Source: Opitutia bacterium
GTDB lineage: Bacteria; Verrucomicrobiota; Verrucomicrobiia; Opitutales; Coraliomargaritaceae
Assembly (NCBI GenBank): GCA_029252625.1
Contig: JAQXBA010000030.1
Span: 1 to 64,000 of the forward strand
DNA length: 64,000 bases
Direction: 5' to 3'
Shown here: one piece after another, positions 18,247-27,319 of the stretch
Numbering within the stretch: the first letter of the stretch is position 1
How the letters are laid out: each line of letters starts with the position of its first letter
Program-made: the position numbers and the translations under genes
Notes under the pieces: generated by a model
The model's input: only the letters and a program-made list of their open reading frames with translations
What the model was told of the DNA's origin: nothing
Database searches by the model: none

Positions 18247-19410
18247 TTACAACGCGGCCCGAAGTGCGTCTGTTTTAGCGATCGATTCCCAAGGGAGATT
18301 TTCCTTCGCAAAGTGACCATAGTGAGTCGACTCTCGATAGATCGGCCGCAGTAGATCCAGTTGGCTGACGATGTCGGCTGGTTTGAAGCTGAAGACTTTT
18401 TGCGCGGCGGCGGCGATTTGCCCATCGCTGACAGTACCAGTGCCGAATGTATCCACGTGGATACTGGTTGGGTAAGGATGACCAATCGCATAGGCGACTT
18501 CCAGTTCGCACGCATCTGCGAAACCCGCCGCGACAATATTTTTTGCCACCCACCGTGTGAAATATGCCGCCGAGCGATCGACCTTGGAAGGATCTTTACC
18601 AGAGAAAGCACCCCCGCCGTGACGCGCCCAACCGCCGTAGGTATCAACGATGATCTTACGACCCGTAAGACCTGCATCGCCCTGAGGACCGCCTATAACA
18701 AAGTTACCAGTCGGGTTGATCAAATATTCGGTCTGATCGTTTAAAAGCTCAGCAGGCAGCACCTTGCGGATCACCTGCTCAATACAAAAATCTTTAATCT
18801 CAGCGTGTTTGACGTCTGCGGCGTGCTGTGTGGAGATCACCACGTTCTTAATCGCAACCGCCTTGCCGTCGACATATTCAAGCGCGACTTGGCTCTTCAC
18901 GTCTGGGCGCAGCCAAGGAATCTTCACATCCTTACGCTGATGCGCCATCTCACGGAGCAATCGATGTGCATACATCACAGGCGCTGGCATGAGCTCTGGA
19001 GTCTGGTTACAGGCATAGCCAAACATGATGCCTTGGTCTCCTGCTCCTTGTTCGGCGGTATCTTTACCCGCAGCTTCGGCCGCATTAACGCCTTGAGCAA
19101 TATCAGTGGACTGAGCTGTCAGGATATTGGAAATAAACACCTTATCGGCATGGAAGATATCGTCGTCGTTGGTGTAGCCAATCTCACGAATCGCTTGGCG
19201 CACAATCTCTTCATAGTTAAGCTTAGCGTTGGTAGTAATTTCACCGGCTAAAAAAACGCAGTTACTCTTGACCAATGTCTCACACGCCACGCGGCTTTGC
19301 GGATCTTGCTCTAAGCAAGCATCTAACACGCTATCAGAAATATAATCGGCTACTTTGTCTGGATGGCCCTCGCCAACAGACTCGGAAGAAAAGATGAAAT
19401 TTTTGCTCAT
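18247..19410 (-). CDS. metK: S-adenosylmethionine synthetase
   Basis: MetK makes S-adenosylmethionine from methionine and ATP. The 387-residue protein has all the family landmarks: [19 protein letters not shown] at the N-terminus (His and Asp for triphosphate and Mg), [13 protein letters not shown] (adenine site), [20 protein letters not shown] and the phosphate loop [19 protein letters not shown]. The start at 19410 gives [11 protein letters not shown], the standard N-terminus; the frame stays open eight codons further. It is divergent from the recQ-like gene, and a 9-bp inverted repeat lies in the shared promoter region. Confidence 0.98.
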   Translation of the reverse strand: MSKNFIFSSESVGEGHPDKVADYISDSVLDACLEQDPQSRVACETLVKSNCVFLAGEITTNAKLNYEEIVRQAIREIGYTNDDDIFHADKVFISNILTAQSTDIAQGVNAAEAAGKDTAEQGAGDQGIMFGYACNQTPELMPAPVMYAHRLLREMAHQRKDVKIPWLRPDVKSQVALEYVDGKAVAIKNVVISTQHAADVKHAEIKDFCIEQVIRKVLPAELLNDQTEYLINPTGNFVIGGPQGDAGLTGRKIIVDTYGGWARHGGGAFSGKDPSKVDRSAAYFTRWVAKNIVAAGFADACELEVAYAIGHPYPTSIHVDTFGTGTVSDGQIAAAAQKVFSFKPADIVSQLDLLRPIYRESTHYGHFAKENLPWESIAKTDALRAAL

Positions 19411-19457
19411 AAGGCATCTACTATTGCCAATCATTTAGATTAATCAAGCAACTTATC

Positions 19458-19483
19458 AACATATCAGGATAAATTGATATGTT
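19458..19483. promoter_or_regulatory. 9-bp inverted repeat in the metK/recQ divergent promoter
   Basis: AACATATCA (19458-19466) and TGATATGTT (19475-19483) form a perfect inverted repeat with an 8-base spacer, 48 bases upstream of metK and 80 bases upstream of the helicase gene. It could be a repressor operator or an RNA hairpin in the metK leader. No T-run follows it, so it is not a plain terminator. Confidence 0.45.
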
Positions 19484-19562
19484 AAACGGGCCTCGCTAAA
19501 TATTACTTTTCCCGCAACTATTAAAATCACTTTATTTGGCATATTTTGCATTCATTGTAACC

Positions 19563-21494
19563 ATGACACCCTCGACCAACCCACTCTCACTTTTAAAAAC
19601 GACATTTGGATTTGGGACCTTTCGATCAGGGCAAGAGCAGGTGATTCAGACGCTGCTCGAGGGGCGGAGTGCTAGTGCGATCTTTCCGACCGGCTCGGGC
19701 AAAAGCCTGTGCTATCAATTGCCTGCTCTCCTCCTACCAGGGTTGACCTTGGTTGTCTCTCCACTGTTAGCGCTAATGAAAGATCAGATCGACAGCCTAC
19801 AAGCACGCGGGATCGCAGCGGAACGCTTGGACTCCAGCCTCGACGAGGAAACTTACCGCCGCGTCACTCAAGACATTCGTGGCGGCCACCTAAAGCTACT
19901 ATTTGTCGCGCCCGAGCGCCTCGGCAACGAGCGCTTCCTCAATCTCATACATGGACTACCCATCAGTTTACTGGCGGTCGATGAGGCGCACTGCATCTCA
20001 TCTTGGGGCCACAATTTCCGACCCGACTACCTGAAATTAGCCAACGCAGCTAAGGAGTTAAAGGTCGAACGCGTGCTCGCGCTTACCGCCACCGCGACGC
20101 CTCAAGTCTCGATAGATATGGCACGTGCGTTCGACATTGCCGACGGCGACATCGTCAACACCGGATTTCATCGTCCAAACTTAGAGCTACGCATTACGAG
20201 TTGCAGCGATGCTGAGCGCCCCGCGATCTTGGAGCAGCGCCTGCGTGAACGTCCCACCGGATCGACCATCATTTACGTCAGCCTGCAGCGCCACGCCGAA
20301 GAAGTCGCCGAGCGACTCGTCAAAGCAGGCTTCGAAGCTAAGGCCTACCACGCGGGCATGAAATCCGAGCAACGCGTGGCCACTCAGGACGCGTTCATGA
20401 ACGGTGAAGTACCGATCATTTGCGCCACAATTGCCTTTGGCATGGGCGTAGATAAGTCCGACATCCGCTACGTTTATCACTATCACATGGCTAAAGGCTA
20501 TGAAAGCTACATGCAAGAAATCGGCCGTGCTGGTCGCGATGGACAGCCTTCCACCTGCGAACTATTTGCCTGCTCAGACGACTGCACGACCTTGGAAAAT
20601 TTCGTCTATGGCGACACGCCCGATCCCGAGAGCATCACCTCGATAATCAGCGAACTACTCGGCTCGGACGACGAAATCGACATCGCGATTACCGACCTCT
20701 CACGCCGCCATGATATACGTCAGCTGGTGGTTAACACCTTGCTAACTCGCCTGGAGTTGAAAGGGATCATCCGCGCCGAAGGTCATTATTACGGCAGCAT
20801 ACGCTTTGCACCAACTGCTAGCAGCGCCGATATTTTAGCACAGTACCCGAACAACCAAGCCGCGTTTATCCGCAAGATCTTCACCTGCTGCACCAAAGCC
20901 CGCAAGTGGTTCAGCTTAGATATCGACAACGCAATCGCTCACACTGGCCAGCAACGCAGCGTCATCCTACGCGCCCTCGAAAGCCTACAAGAAAAGGGCC
21001 TCGCCGAACTACAACTGGCTGGCTACCGCCAACGTTTTCGTCGTCTCCAAAACGAAATCGACATCCCAGATCTGAGCCAGCAATTGCAAGACACCTTTAG
21101 CCAGCACGAAGCGATGGAGATCGGCCGCATCAAATCTGTGCTGACTTATGCGCAAAGCGAAAGCTGCCTGACCGCCAAGCTACTCGATTATTTCGGCGAA
21201 CCCATCGCCGCTTGTGGTCACTGCGGAATTTGTTTAGACGATGCGCCCGCGCAGCTGCCTGACCGTCAGTATACCAGCATCGAGAGCCATGACCTGAGCC
21301 AGTTCACTGCGCTGGTTGAGAAAAATACCAAAGCGCTCGCCCGCCCCCGCCAACAAGCCCGCTTTTTATGTGGACTCAATTCCCCGGCGGTTTCGGCTAC
21401 ACGCGGCCTGCGTGGCAATCCATTGTTTGGTAGTTGCGCGGAAGTGGCGTTCGCTGAAGTGCTGCGCGTACGCAGCCAATCGGGTACGGAGTGA
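19563..21494 (+). CDS. RecQ-family ATP-dependent DNA helicase
   Basis: The 643-residue protein has the superfamily 2 motifs: [14 protein letters not shown], Walker [25 protein letters not shown], the DEAH box [18 protein letters not shown] with the RecQ aromatic-rich loop, [23 protein letters not shown] and [26 protein letters not shown] zinc-binding segment [14 protein letters not shown] (about residue 560) follows a winged-helix-like region. It lacks a recognisable HRDC domain; the last 75 residues instead carry an Arg-rich tail with [10 protein letters not shown]. It unwinds DNA 3' to 5' in recombination and repair. The ATG at 19563 puts the conserved N-terminus first. Another start exists nine codons upstream. 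Confidence 0.92.
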   Translation: MTPSTNPLSLLKTTFGFGTFRSGQEQVIQTLLEGRSASAIFPTGSGKSLCYQLPALLLPGLTLVVSPLLALMKDQIDSLQARGIAAERLDSSLDEETYRRVTQDIRGGHLKLLFVAPERLGNERFLNLIHGLPISLLAVDEAHCISSWGHNFRPDYLKLANAAKELKVERVLALTATATPQVSIDMARAFDIADGDIVNTGFHRPNLELRITSCSDAERPAILEQRLRERPTGSTIIYVSLQRHAEEVAERLVKAGFEAKAYHAGMKSEQRVATQDAFMNGEVPIICATIAFGMGVDKSDIRYVYHYHMAKGYESYMQEIGRAGRDGQPSTCELFACSDDCTTLENFVYGDTPDPESITSIISELLGSDDEIDIAITDLSRRHDIRQLVVNTLLTRLELKGIIRAEGHYYGSIRFAPTASSADILAQYPNNQAAFIRKIFTCCTKARKWFSLDIDNAIAHTGQQRSVILRALESLQEKGLAELQLAGYRQRFRRLQNEIDIPDLSQQLQDTFSQHEAMEIGRIKSVLTYAQSESCLTAKLLDYFGEPIAACGHCGICLDDAPAQLPDRQYTSIESHDLSQFTALVEKNTKALARPRQQARFLCGLNSPAVSATRGLRGNPLFGSCAEVAFAEVLRVRSQSGTE

Positions 21495-21567
21495 TCGATT
21501 TCGTCCACCAAAGCGGGCGGCGTATCCCACGGAGTGTGAACTCGAGAATAAGCGCGCCCTAGCGGAA

Positions 21568-21594
21568 GAGAACTAAGCGGAGCGCTTAGTTCTC
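21568..21594. terminator. 12-bp perfect hairpin between converging helicase and oppF genes
   Basis: GAGAACTAAGCG (21568-21579) pairs perfectly with CGCTTAGTTCTC (21583-21594) around a 3-base loop. It sits 74 bases past the helicase stop and about 100 bases past the oppF stop. Its position between converging genes suggests a bidirectional terminator, although neither side has a clear T-run. It could also be a stand-alone intergenic repeat. Confidence 0.6.
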
Positions 21595-21691
21595 CGCATT
21601 TTGCATAGAATGTCCCATCGATTGGAAGTCTTCGCCGAGGGCCTTCCATGTGTTAAAGCCCGAAAGAGCACACAACATTAACCGCTCGGAG

Positions 21692-22501
21692 TTACAGGCT
21701 CGGCACCGCATCCAACAGCTTGCGCGTATAGGGATGCTGGGGGTTGTTGTAGATTTCCTCAGACGATGCTTGCTCAACGATCTTGCCTTCAGTCATCACC
21801 AATACCTGATCGCTAATATGCTCTACCACCGCCAAGTCGTGCGCGATGAACAAGTAAGTCAGCCCTAGCTCATCTTGCAGATCCTGCAGTAAGTTTATGA
21901 TCTGCGCCTGCACCGACACGTCCAGTGCACTCACCGGCTCGTCGCAAATGATAAACTCCGGCTCCACCGCCAGTGCACGAGCGATACCGATACGCTGCCG
22001 CTGGCCACCACTGAACTGGTGCGGATAGCGCTGCATAAAATCCGCACTCAAGCCGACCTTCTCCAGTAAATCCGCGACGCGGGCTACTTTCTGTACCTTC
22101 GACCAGTCTTTAAAATGAATATCAAGCGGCTCAGCAATGATGCTGTAGATCGTCATCCGTGGATTGAGCGAACCAAACGGGTCCTGAAAAATCACTTGGA
22201 TCTTTTTTCGATAGGCAAAGAAATCTTTCCGCGAGAGATGCGCCAAGTCCTGCCCATCGTAACAAATGGTGCCTGCCGTGATCGGCACCAGTCGCGCAAT
22301 TGCTCGTCCCGTCGTCGTTTTACCACTGCCACTCTCGCCCACCAGTCCGACAGTCTTACCGCGCGGCACATCAAACGACACACCGTCGACTGCTTTCACA
22401 TGATCGACCGTGCGTTGCAGAATACCGCCTTTAATGGGGAAATGTACCTTCAGGTCACGAACGGAAAGGAGTGGCGATTGGGCTGATGTAGAGTCGGTCA
22501 T
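21692..22501 (-). CDS. oppF: Oligopeptide ABC transporter ATPase, OppF type
   Basis: The 269-residue ATPase has Walker [21 protein letters not shown], the Q-loop [15 protein letters not shown], signature [16 protein letters not shown], Walker [13 protein letters not shown] and the H-switch FIAHDLAVV. The tail [20 protein letters not shown] is typical of OppF/DppF. It should pair with OppD to power peptide uptake. The start at 22501 gives a normal N-terminus ([20 protein letters not shown]). Unusually it is separated from oppD by 6.3 kb of genes on the other strand, so it needs its own promoter upstream of 22501. Confidence 0.9.
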   Translation of the reverse strand: MTDSTSAQSPLLSVRDLKVHFPIKGGILQRTVDHVKAVDGVSFDVPRGKTVGLVGESGSGKTTTGRAIARLVPITAGTICYDGQDLAHLSRKDFFAYRKKIQVIFQDPFGSLNPRMTIYSIIAEPLDIHFKDWSKVQKVARVADLLEKVGLSADFMQRYPHQFSGGQRQRIGIARALAVEPEFIICDEPVSALDVSVQAQIINLLQDLQDELGLTYLFIAHDLAVVEHISDQVLVMTEGKIVEQASSEEIYNNPQHPYTRKLLDAVPSL

Positions 22502-22608
22502 ATCGATGTATCGGCCAAAATGTGACGTCACCAATGAATTCGCAATCTTTGATTCCGTTAACAAGTTGCACTTGTCACAAAAAAACAGGTGGCTAACCTA
22601 GCAAATTA

Positions 22609-22797
22609 ATGGACTTGAGTACCTATCAAACAATGAATCCGCACCTACTGGTGGGCGTGGTCAATACCGCGATCCGTAACCACTGTGAATCCTTGGACGA
22701 TTTCTGCAAGACGCACGACCTCGATGCCGACATCCTCACCGAGCGCCTCGCAACCGCAGGCTACGACTACATGCCCGAGCAACAGCAGTTCCGTTAA
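22609..22797 (+). CDS. DUF4250 protein
   Basis: This 62-residue protein is short but has the full DUF4250 pattern: an N-terminal MNPHLLVGVVNTAIRNHCES, then SLDDFCKTHDLDADILTERL and a C-terminal AGYDYMPEQQQF. Members are small cytoplasmic proteins of unknown role; the layout suggests a helix-turn-helix-like fold, which is my inference. It lies divergently from oppF with 107 bases between them, and 93 bases ahead of the DUF4153 gene. Confidence 0.85.
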   Translation: MDLSTYQTMNPHLLVGVVNTAIRNHCESLDDFCKTHDLDADILTERLATAGYDYMPEQQQFR

Positions 22798-22890
22798 GGT
22801 CGCTTCGACTGACCATTCGGATCGACCCTAGGGTAGCAACACGATTAATAGACTTCCCATCCTGACAGATCGACCTTAGCTTGTTAGGCG

Positions 22891-24678
22891 ATGCTCTGCT
22901 TTAACCTCAACCTTCTATCACAAGCCGCCCGTAACACGCTGGTGCGCTTCCCCCTGCCGATGCTGTCGGCGCTGGTCGTCACCATCAGCTCTATCGTTGC
23001 GGTCGAGGTCGGCAGCGACGATGAGCGATTCATTCGGCTGGCGCTGCTGGCGGGCCTGTGTTTTATCGCCAGTCTGTTAATCGACCTGCTATTTGAGGTC
23101 ACTCGCCCGGCCAAGCTCAAGCGGCTGCTTTCTGCTGCAGCGGTGGTTCTGGCAATCGTCGCTTACGGCCTATTTTTCGTACCAGAAGAGCTCAAAAATT
23201 CACGTCCGCCGTTTTGGTATAACTATTTCATTCTGCTCTTTTGCCTACACCTCGGCGTAGCACTGCTGCCATTGCTCGCAGGCAGGGACAAATTGATCCT
23301 ATGGCGATTTAATCTACAACTGTTCCTACGCTACTTCTTCAGCAGTATAAATGCCGCGCTTCTCTACGCGGGATTGGCTCTAGCAATCGTCAGTATCGAC
23401 AAGCTGTTTGGACTCAGCATTGACGATGATATTTACGGACAACTTTGGTCTGCCTGCGCGCTCTTCGCACACCCGCTCCTCTTTCTAAGCGGGATCCCTA
23501 GGCTCGAAGAACTCAAAGATGGCAACGCGTTCCCCAAGGCACTGCTATTTTCATTGCGCTTTATCGCGCTCCCATTGACGGGGCTCTATCTCCTCATTCT
23601 GTATACTTACGTCGGCAAAATGGCGCTACAGTGGAGCTGGCCGGATGGTTGGGTCGCAATGCCGATCTTTATTTTGGCAGTGATCAGTCTGCTGACATAT
23701 TTGCTGAGCGTGCCACTGGCCAAAGACGAAAATTGGGCCCGCATTCTTCACCAGTGGCTCTTCCGACTACTGCTGCCTCTGTCGATTGTTTTATTCCTCG
23801 CCCTGCAAGTACGGTTGGCTGATTACGGGATGACGATCAACCGCTACCTCGGGCTGACCTTAGCCGTGTGGCTATTCGCGATCAGTACGACCTACATCCT
23901 ACGCCCCCGCCTCAATGTCGGTTGGATACCTGCAACCCTCATCCTCGCCTCACTGTTCCCACTTTACAGCGGGCCCGTCGGCGCGTTCGGCTGGAGCCAA
24001 CGGGCCCAAACCGAAAAACTGCGTGAGCTTGCTGATCAAATGGGCGTACTGGAGGACCACGTCTTCCGCCCGACGGAAGCTTCGCCGGACAGCGCCGTGA
24101 TCGGCAGCTTCCGCAGCAGCTTAAAATATGTGTTGGGGAATTTCGGCCCGCGCGCGCTGGAGACAGAACTCGCGGGCTTTCACCAAGCCACCCCGAAAGC
24201 TGATCTGGCATCCTTGAGGGTCTATTACGCGGCCGATGCAGTGCTCGCGTATCTGAATCTAAATAGCGCAACCAGTCAGACAGTAGATAATTATTTCTAT
24301 CGAGGTGCATTGCCGACCTTCGAGCATAGTTGGCAGATCAGCAACCACTGCACATCATGGCGCAATATTTATCATTTTCAAAGCCCGCACGGGAAGATCT
24401 CGCTACAGACCGACGAGAATGACAACAAACTAAAAATCAGCCTAGATGGGAAAGCAGTCGCAGCCATCGATACGTCAGGCTGGGCCGAACTAATTATCGC
24501 CGCTGTGGGTAGCAATGGAAACCAACTATCGGAACCGCTAGCTTGGCACTTCGAAGATAACAATTGGCGTTTTACCATCCTCATCACCGACGCAGAAATC
24601 CGTCGAAAGACATTGAAAATTAACAACTTGCAATATGTCCTATTCTACTCGCCTGCAGCAGCCGATAATCAGAACTAG
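22891..24678 (+). CDS. DUF4153 multi-pass membrane protein
   Basis: The 595-residue protein has about eleven membrane spans in its first 380 residues, then a soluble C-terminal part rich in charged residues facing one side of the membrane. The N-terminal pattern ARNTLVRFPLPMLSALVVTI, the central LWRFNLQLFLRYFFSSINAA, LLYAGLALAIVSIDKLF and LFLSGIPRLEELKDG fit the DUF4153 family as I know it. No function is established. It shares its strand with the DUF4250 gene and the downstream glycosyltransferase cassette, but the oppD remnant lies between it and that cassette. Confidence 0.75.
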   Translation: MLCFNLNLLSQAARNTLVRFPLPMLSALVVTISSIVAVEVGSDDERFIRLALLAGLCFIASLLIDLLFEVTRPAKLKRLLSAAAVVLAIVAYGLFFVPEELKNSRPPFWYNYFILLFCLHLGVALLPLLAGRDKLILWRFNLQLFLRYFFSSINAALLYAGLALAIVSIDKLFGLSIDDDIYGQLWSACALFAHPLLFLSGIPRLEELKDGNAFPKALLFSLRFIALPLTGLYLLILYTYVGKMALQWSWPDGWVAMPIFILAVISLLTYLLSVPLAKDENWARILHQWLFRLLLPLSIVLFLALQVRLADYGMTINRYLGLTLAVWLFAISTTYILRPRLNVGWIPATLILASLFPLYSGPVGAFGWSQRAQTEKLRELADQMGVLEDHVFRPTEASPDSAVIGSFRSSLKYVLGNFGPRALETELAGFHQATPKADLASLRVYYAADAVLAYLNLNSATSQTVDNYFYRGALPTFEHSWQISNHCTSWRNIYHFQSPHGKISLQTDENDNKLKISLDGKAVAAIDTSGWAELIIAAVGSNGNQLSEPLAWHFEDNNWRFTILITDAEIRRKTLKINNLQYVLFYSPAAADNQN

Positions 24679-24699
24679 CGGCAGGCCCACCGCTTCAGG

Positions 24700-24785
24700 C
24701 TAATCCAGCGCCATTTCTTTATCGATCGTAGTCAACCGGCGTTATTTCGCTCCGAGCTTCGGGATGCAGGCAATCCGTGCTTCGG
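24700..24785 (-). pseudogene. Decayed remnant of the 3' end of oppD
   Basis: Read on the minus strand these 86 bases encode IACIPKLGAK, a TAA stop, RRLTTIDKEMALD and a TAG stop. Apart from that internal stop this equals the last 24 residues of the intact OppD at 28801-29640, where the codon is CAA (Gln). By eye the DNA copies differ at about 12 of 80 aligned positions, most of them silent. The likeness ends at about 24785. No start or upstream coding is present, so it cannot be expressed as a transporter part. It lies in a 358-bp gap (24679-25036) and forms a direct repeat with 28801-28886. Confidence 0.92.
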
Positions 24786-24959
24786 CATTGGAAAGCCACG
24801 GATCGCCTCGCGATCAATCGACGGCCAGAACAAGCCAATCCATGTGACCGTTATTAAATATTTGCAAAATTAGGTATCACAGGGTATGCTGACGCTTGAT
24901 ATTAATCATTAGTGAAAAATCGTCCTAAAGCACGGTGGCCACATGCGAGCACCATTCAT

Positions 24960-25059
24960 AAGGAGAGTAATTTTGCACTCTTTTGCTCGAGTGGCTATTT
25001 GGCGAATAAGCGGTTCAACCTCACCTATTCGTTCATATGGAATCGGAATTTTCCGGTAG
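24960..25059 (+). promoter_or_regulatory. Possible leader frame with Shine-Dalgarno ahead of the GT4 gene
   Basis: AAGGAG (24960-24965) stands 7 bases before a TTG codon at 24973. The frame runs 28 codons to a TAG ending at 25059 and overlaps the GT4 start at 25037 out of frame. Strong Shine-Dalgarno sites are rare in this window, so it may be a coupled leader peptide or a chance match. No conserved peptide is recognised. Confidence 0.3.
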
Positions 25060-27319
25060 TCAAATCGCATTCATCGGCGACTTCTCCCCGAGGCAATGCG
25101 GCATCGCCACCTTTACGCATAACCTCTGCGCGGCGGTTACAGAAGCATGCCCCAACACGCAGTGTATCGTCGGCGCGGTAAATGATCATCTGCGCAGCTA
25201 TGCATACCCCCCCCAAGTACGCTTTGAATTTCATGAGCGTGATCTCGATTCGTATCGCCGCGCGGCAGATTTCCTAAACATCAATAACATCGATGTCCTG
25301 TGCCTGCAGCACGAGTTCGGCATCTATGGGGGGCCGGCCGGCAGTCATATCCTAGCCTTGCTGCGCGACGCACAAATGCCGGTGATCACGACCTTACACA
25401 CCGTCCTGCAAGAGCCCGATGATTCGCAGCGTAAGGTCATGCTCGAACTCACGGAGCGTAGCCAACGCCTAGTGGTGATGGCACAGAAAGGCGTCGATAT
25501 ATTGCGTGAGGTTTACAACGTGCCAGACGAGAAGATCGAACTGATCCCGCACGGCATACCGGACATCCCGTTCATCGACCCGAACTTTTACAAAGACCAG
25601 TTCGGCGTGCTCGGCCGAACCGTGCTACTCACCTTCGGCTTGCTCAGCCCCTCCAAGGGGATCGAATACGTGATCGAGGCGCTACCGAGAATACGCGAGC
25701 CACACCCGGAAATTGTATATATCGTGCTCGGTGCCACCCATCCTAACCTACTTGCAAGCGAAGGCGAAAACTACCGCTTGCAACTTGAACGACGCGCCGA
25801 AGCACTCGGAGTGAAAGAGCACGTGATCTTTTATAATCGCTACGTAAATAACAAGGAGCTCAACGAGTTCATCTCCGCGGCGGACATCTATCTTACCCCT
25901 TATATTAACGAGGCGCAAATCACCTCCGGCACGCTCGCGTATTGCTTCGGCGCGGGCAAAGCGGTCGTCTCCACGCCCTATTGGCATGCTCAGGAACTAC
26001 TCGCGGAGGACAACGGCATCCTGGTGCCGTTTCGAGACTCCACCGCGATCAGCCAAGCGGTGCTCGGGCTATTGGACGACGAAGTGAAACTGCAATCCAT
26101 GCGTAAACGGGCCTACATGCTGGGCCGTGAAATGACTTGGCCGACCGTCGCCCAGCGCTACGTGGAAACCTTTAAACAGGCCCGCGCCAATCGCATCAAA
26201 GAACCGCGCAAAGCTTTCGCCGACCTGACACTGGACCGGAAACCCTACCAACTGCCGCCGCTCAAACTCGACCAGCTATTTCGGATGACCGACTCCACCG
26301 GCATATTTCAACATGGGGTATACACAGTACCAAACTTCCACGAAGGCTACTGCACGGACGATAATGCGCGCGCATTTCTACTCACCGTGCTGCTGGAGGA
26401 AATAGGCCAAAACGAACAGGCCAAAGAAATTGAGCACGCGGCTTCCAGCTATCTCGCATTCCTCTGCCACGCGTTTCAGAAAGACACGGGGCGCTTCCGC
26501 AACTTCATGAGCTTCGACAGGAAATGGCTGGAGGAAGTGGGCTCGGAAGACAGCCATGCACGCGCCGTCTGGGCACTCGGCACCGCGCTCTGGCGCTCAC
26601 AAAACAAGGGGCATCGCAAGTTATGCAATCAGTTATTTGACATGGCACTGCCGGCCATTGAAAACTTCACCTCTCCGCGCGCTTGGGCCTTCGGACTGAT
26701 TGCCATCCACGAATATTTCAGACGCTTCGAAGGGGACCTTGAAGTCAGCCGAATACGCGAGGTGTTGACCGAAAAACTACTCGTGCTGTGGCGACGCACC
26801 CATGCCCCCGACTGGCCATGGCTAGAAGATATCGTCTGCTATGATAACATGCGCATCGCCCATGCACTCATCCTGAGCGGTTACTGGATGCCGAACGAAG
26901 AAGCACTGGATGCGGGACTGAGCGGGCTTCGCTGGCTGATCGAACTGCAAACCGCACCGGAGGGACATTTTCGCCCGATCGGTTGCAACGGATTCCTGCA
27001 TCGGGGAAAAGGCCCCGCCGCCCAGTTCGACCAGCAACCCCTTGAAGCGTGCGCAATGATAAGCGCCACTCTGGAGGCCTTTCGGGTGACTAAAGATCCA
27101 TTTTTTTCACAAGCTGCCCAGCTCGCTTTTGAATGGTTCCTCGGTCGCAACGATCTAGGCCTACCTCTCTACGACTCAGCGACTGGCGGCTGCCAAGATG
27201 CCCTTCATCAAGATCGGATCAATGAAAACCAAGGGGCCGAATCTTGCCTCTCGTTCTACCTCGGTATGGCCGAGATGCGGCTTAGCCAAAACCTCATCCA
27301 AAACCATAAATCATCATGA
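25037..27319 (+). CDS. Family 4 glycosyltransferase fused to an alpha-toroid-like domain
   Basis: Residues 1-385 of this 760-residue protein are a GT-B transferase: FIGDFSPRQCGIATFTHNL, LCLQHEFGIYGGPAGSHIL, LIPHGIPDI, LTFGLLSPSKGIEYVIEALP and donor-site YLTPYINEAQITSGTLAYC with FGAGKAVVSTPYWHAQELL. Residues from about 415 are different: repeated helical blocks with HGVYTVPNFHEGYCTDDNAR, EDSHARAVWALG, WPWLEDIVCYDNMRIAHALI, QFDQQPLEACAMI and NENQGAESCLSFY. The regular spacing of paired helices with conserved acidic and aromatic residues suggests an (alpha/alpha)6 barrel as in glycosidases or epimerases; this is inference. Its stop overlaps the GH130 start (ATGA), so both act on one glycan, probably a mannose-containing one. 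Confidence 0.82.
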   Translation: MESEFSGSQIAFIGDFSPRQCGIATFTHNLCAAVTEACPNTQCIVGAVNDHLRSYAYPPQVRFEFHERDLDSYRRAADFLNINNIDVLCLQHEFGIYGGPAGSHILALLRDAQMPVITTLHTVLQEPDDSQRKVMLELTERSQRLVVMAQKGVDILREVYNVPDEKIELIPHGIPDIPFIDPNFYKDQFGVLGRTVLLTFGLLSPSKGIEYVIEALPRIREPHPEIVYIVLGATHPNLLASEGENYRLQLERRAEALGVKEHVIFYNRYVNNKELNEFISAADIYLTPYINEAQITSGTLAYCFGAGKAVVSTPYWHAQELLAEDNGILVPFRDSTAISQAVLGLLDDEVKLQSMRKRAYMLGREMTWPTVAQRYVETFKQARANRIKEPRKAFADLTLDRKPYQLPPLKLDQLFRMTDSTGIFQHGVYTVPNFHEGYCTDDNARAFLLTVLLEEIGQNEQAKEIEHAASSYLAFLCHAFQKDTGRFRNFMSFDRKWLEEVGSEDSHARAVWALGTALWRSQNKGHRKLCNQLFDMALPAIENFTSPRAWAFGLIAIHEYFRRFEGDLEVSRIREVLTEKLLVLWRRTHAPDWPWLEDIVCYDNMRIAHALILSGYWMPNEEALDAGLSGLRWLIELQTAPEGHFRPIGCNGFLHRGKGPAAQFDQQPLEACAMISATLEAFRVTKDPFFSQAAQLAFEWFLGRNDLGLPLYDSATGGCQDALHQDRINENQGAESCLSFYLGMAEMRLSQNLIQNHKSS

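Noticed and set aside
18119-19562. SAM or SAH riboswitch near ahcY and metK
   Set aside because: None of the conserved cores I know could be matched; only short inverted repeats are seen.
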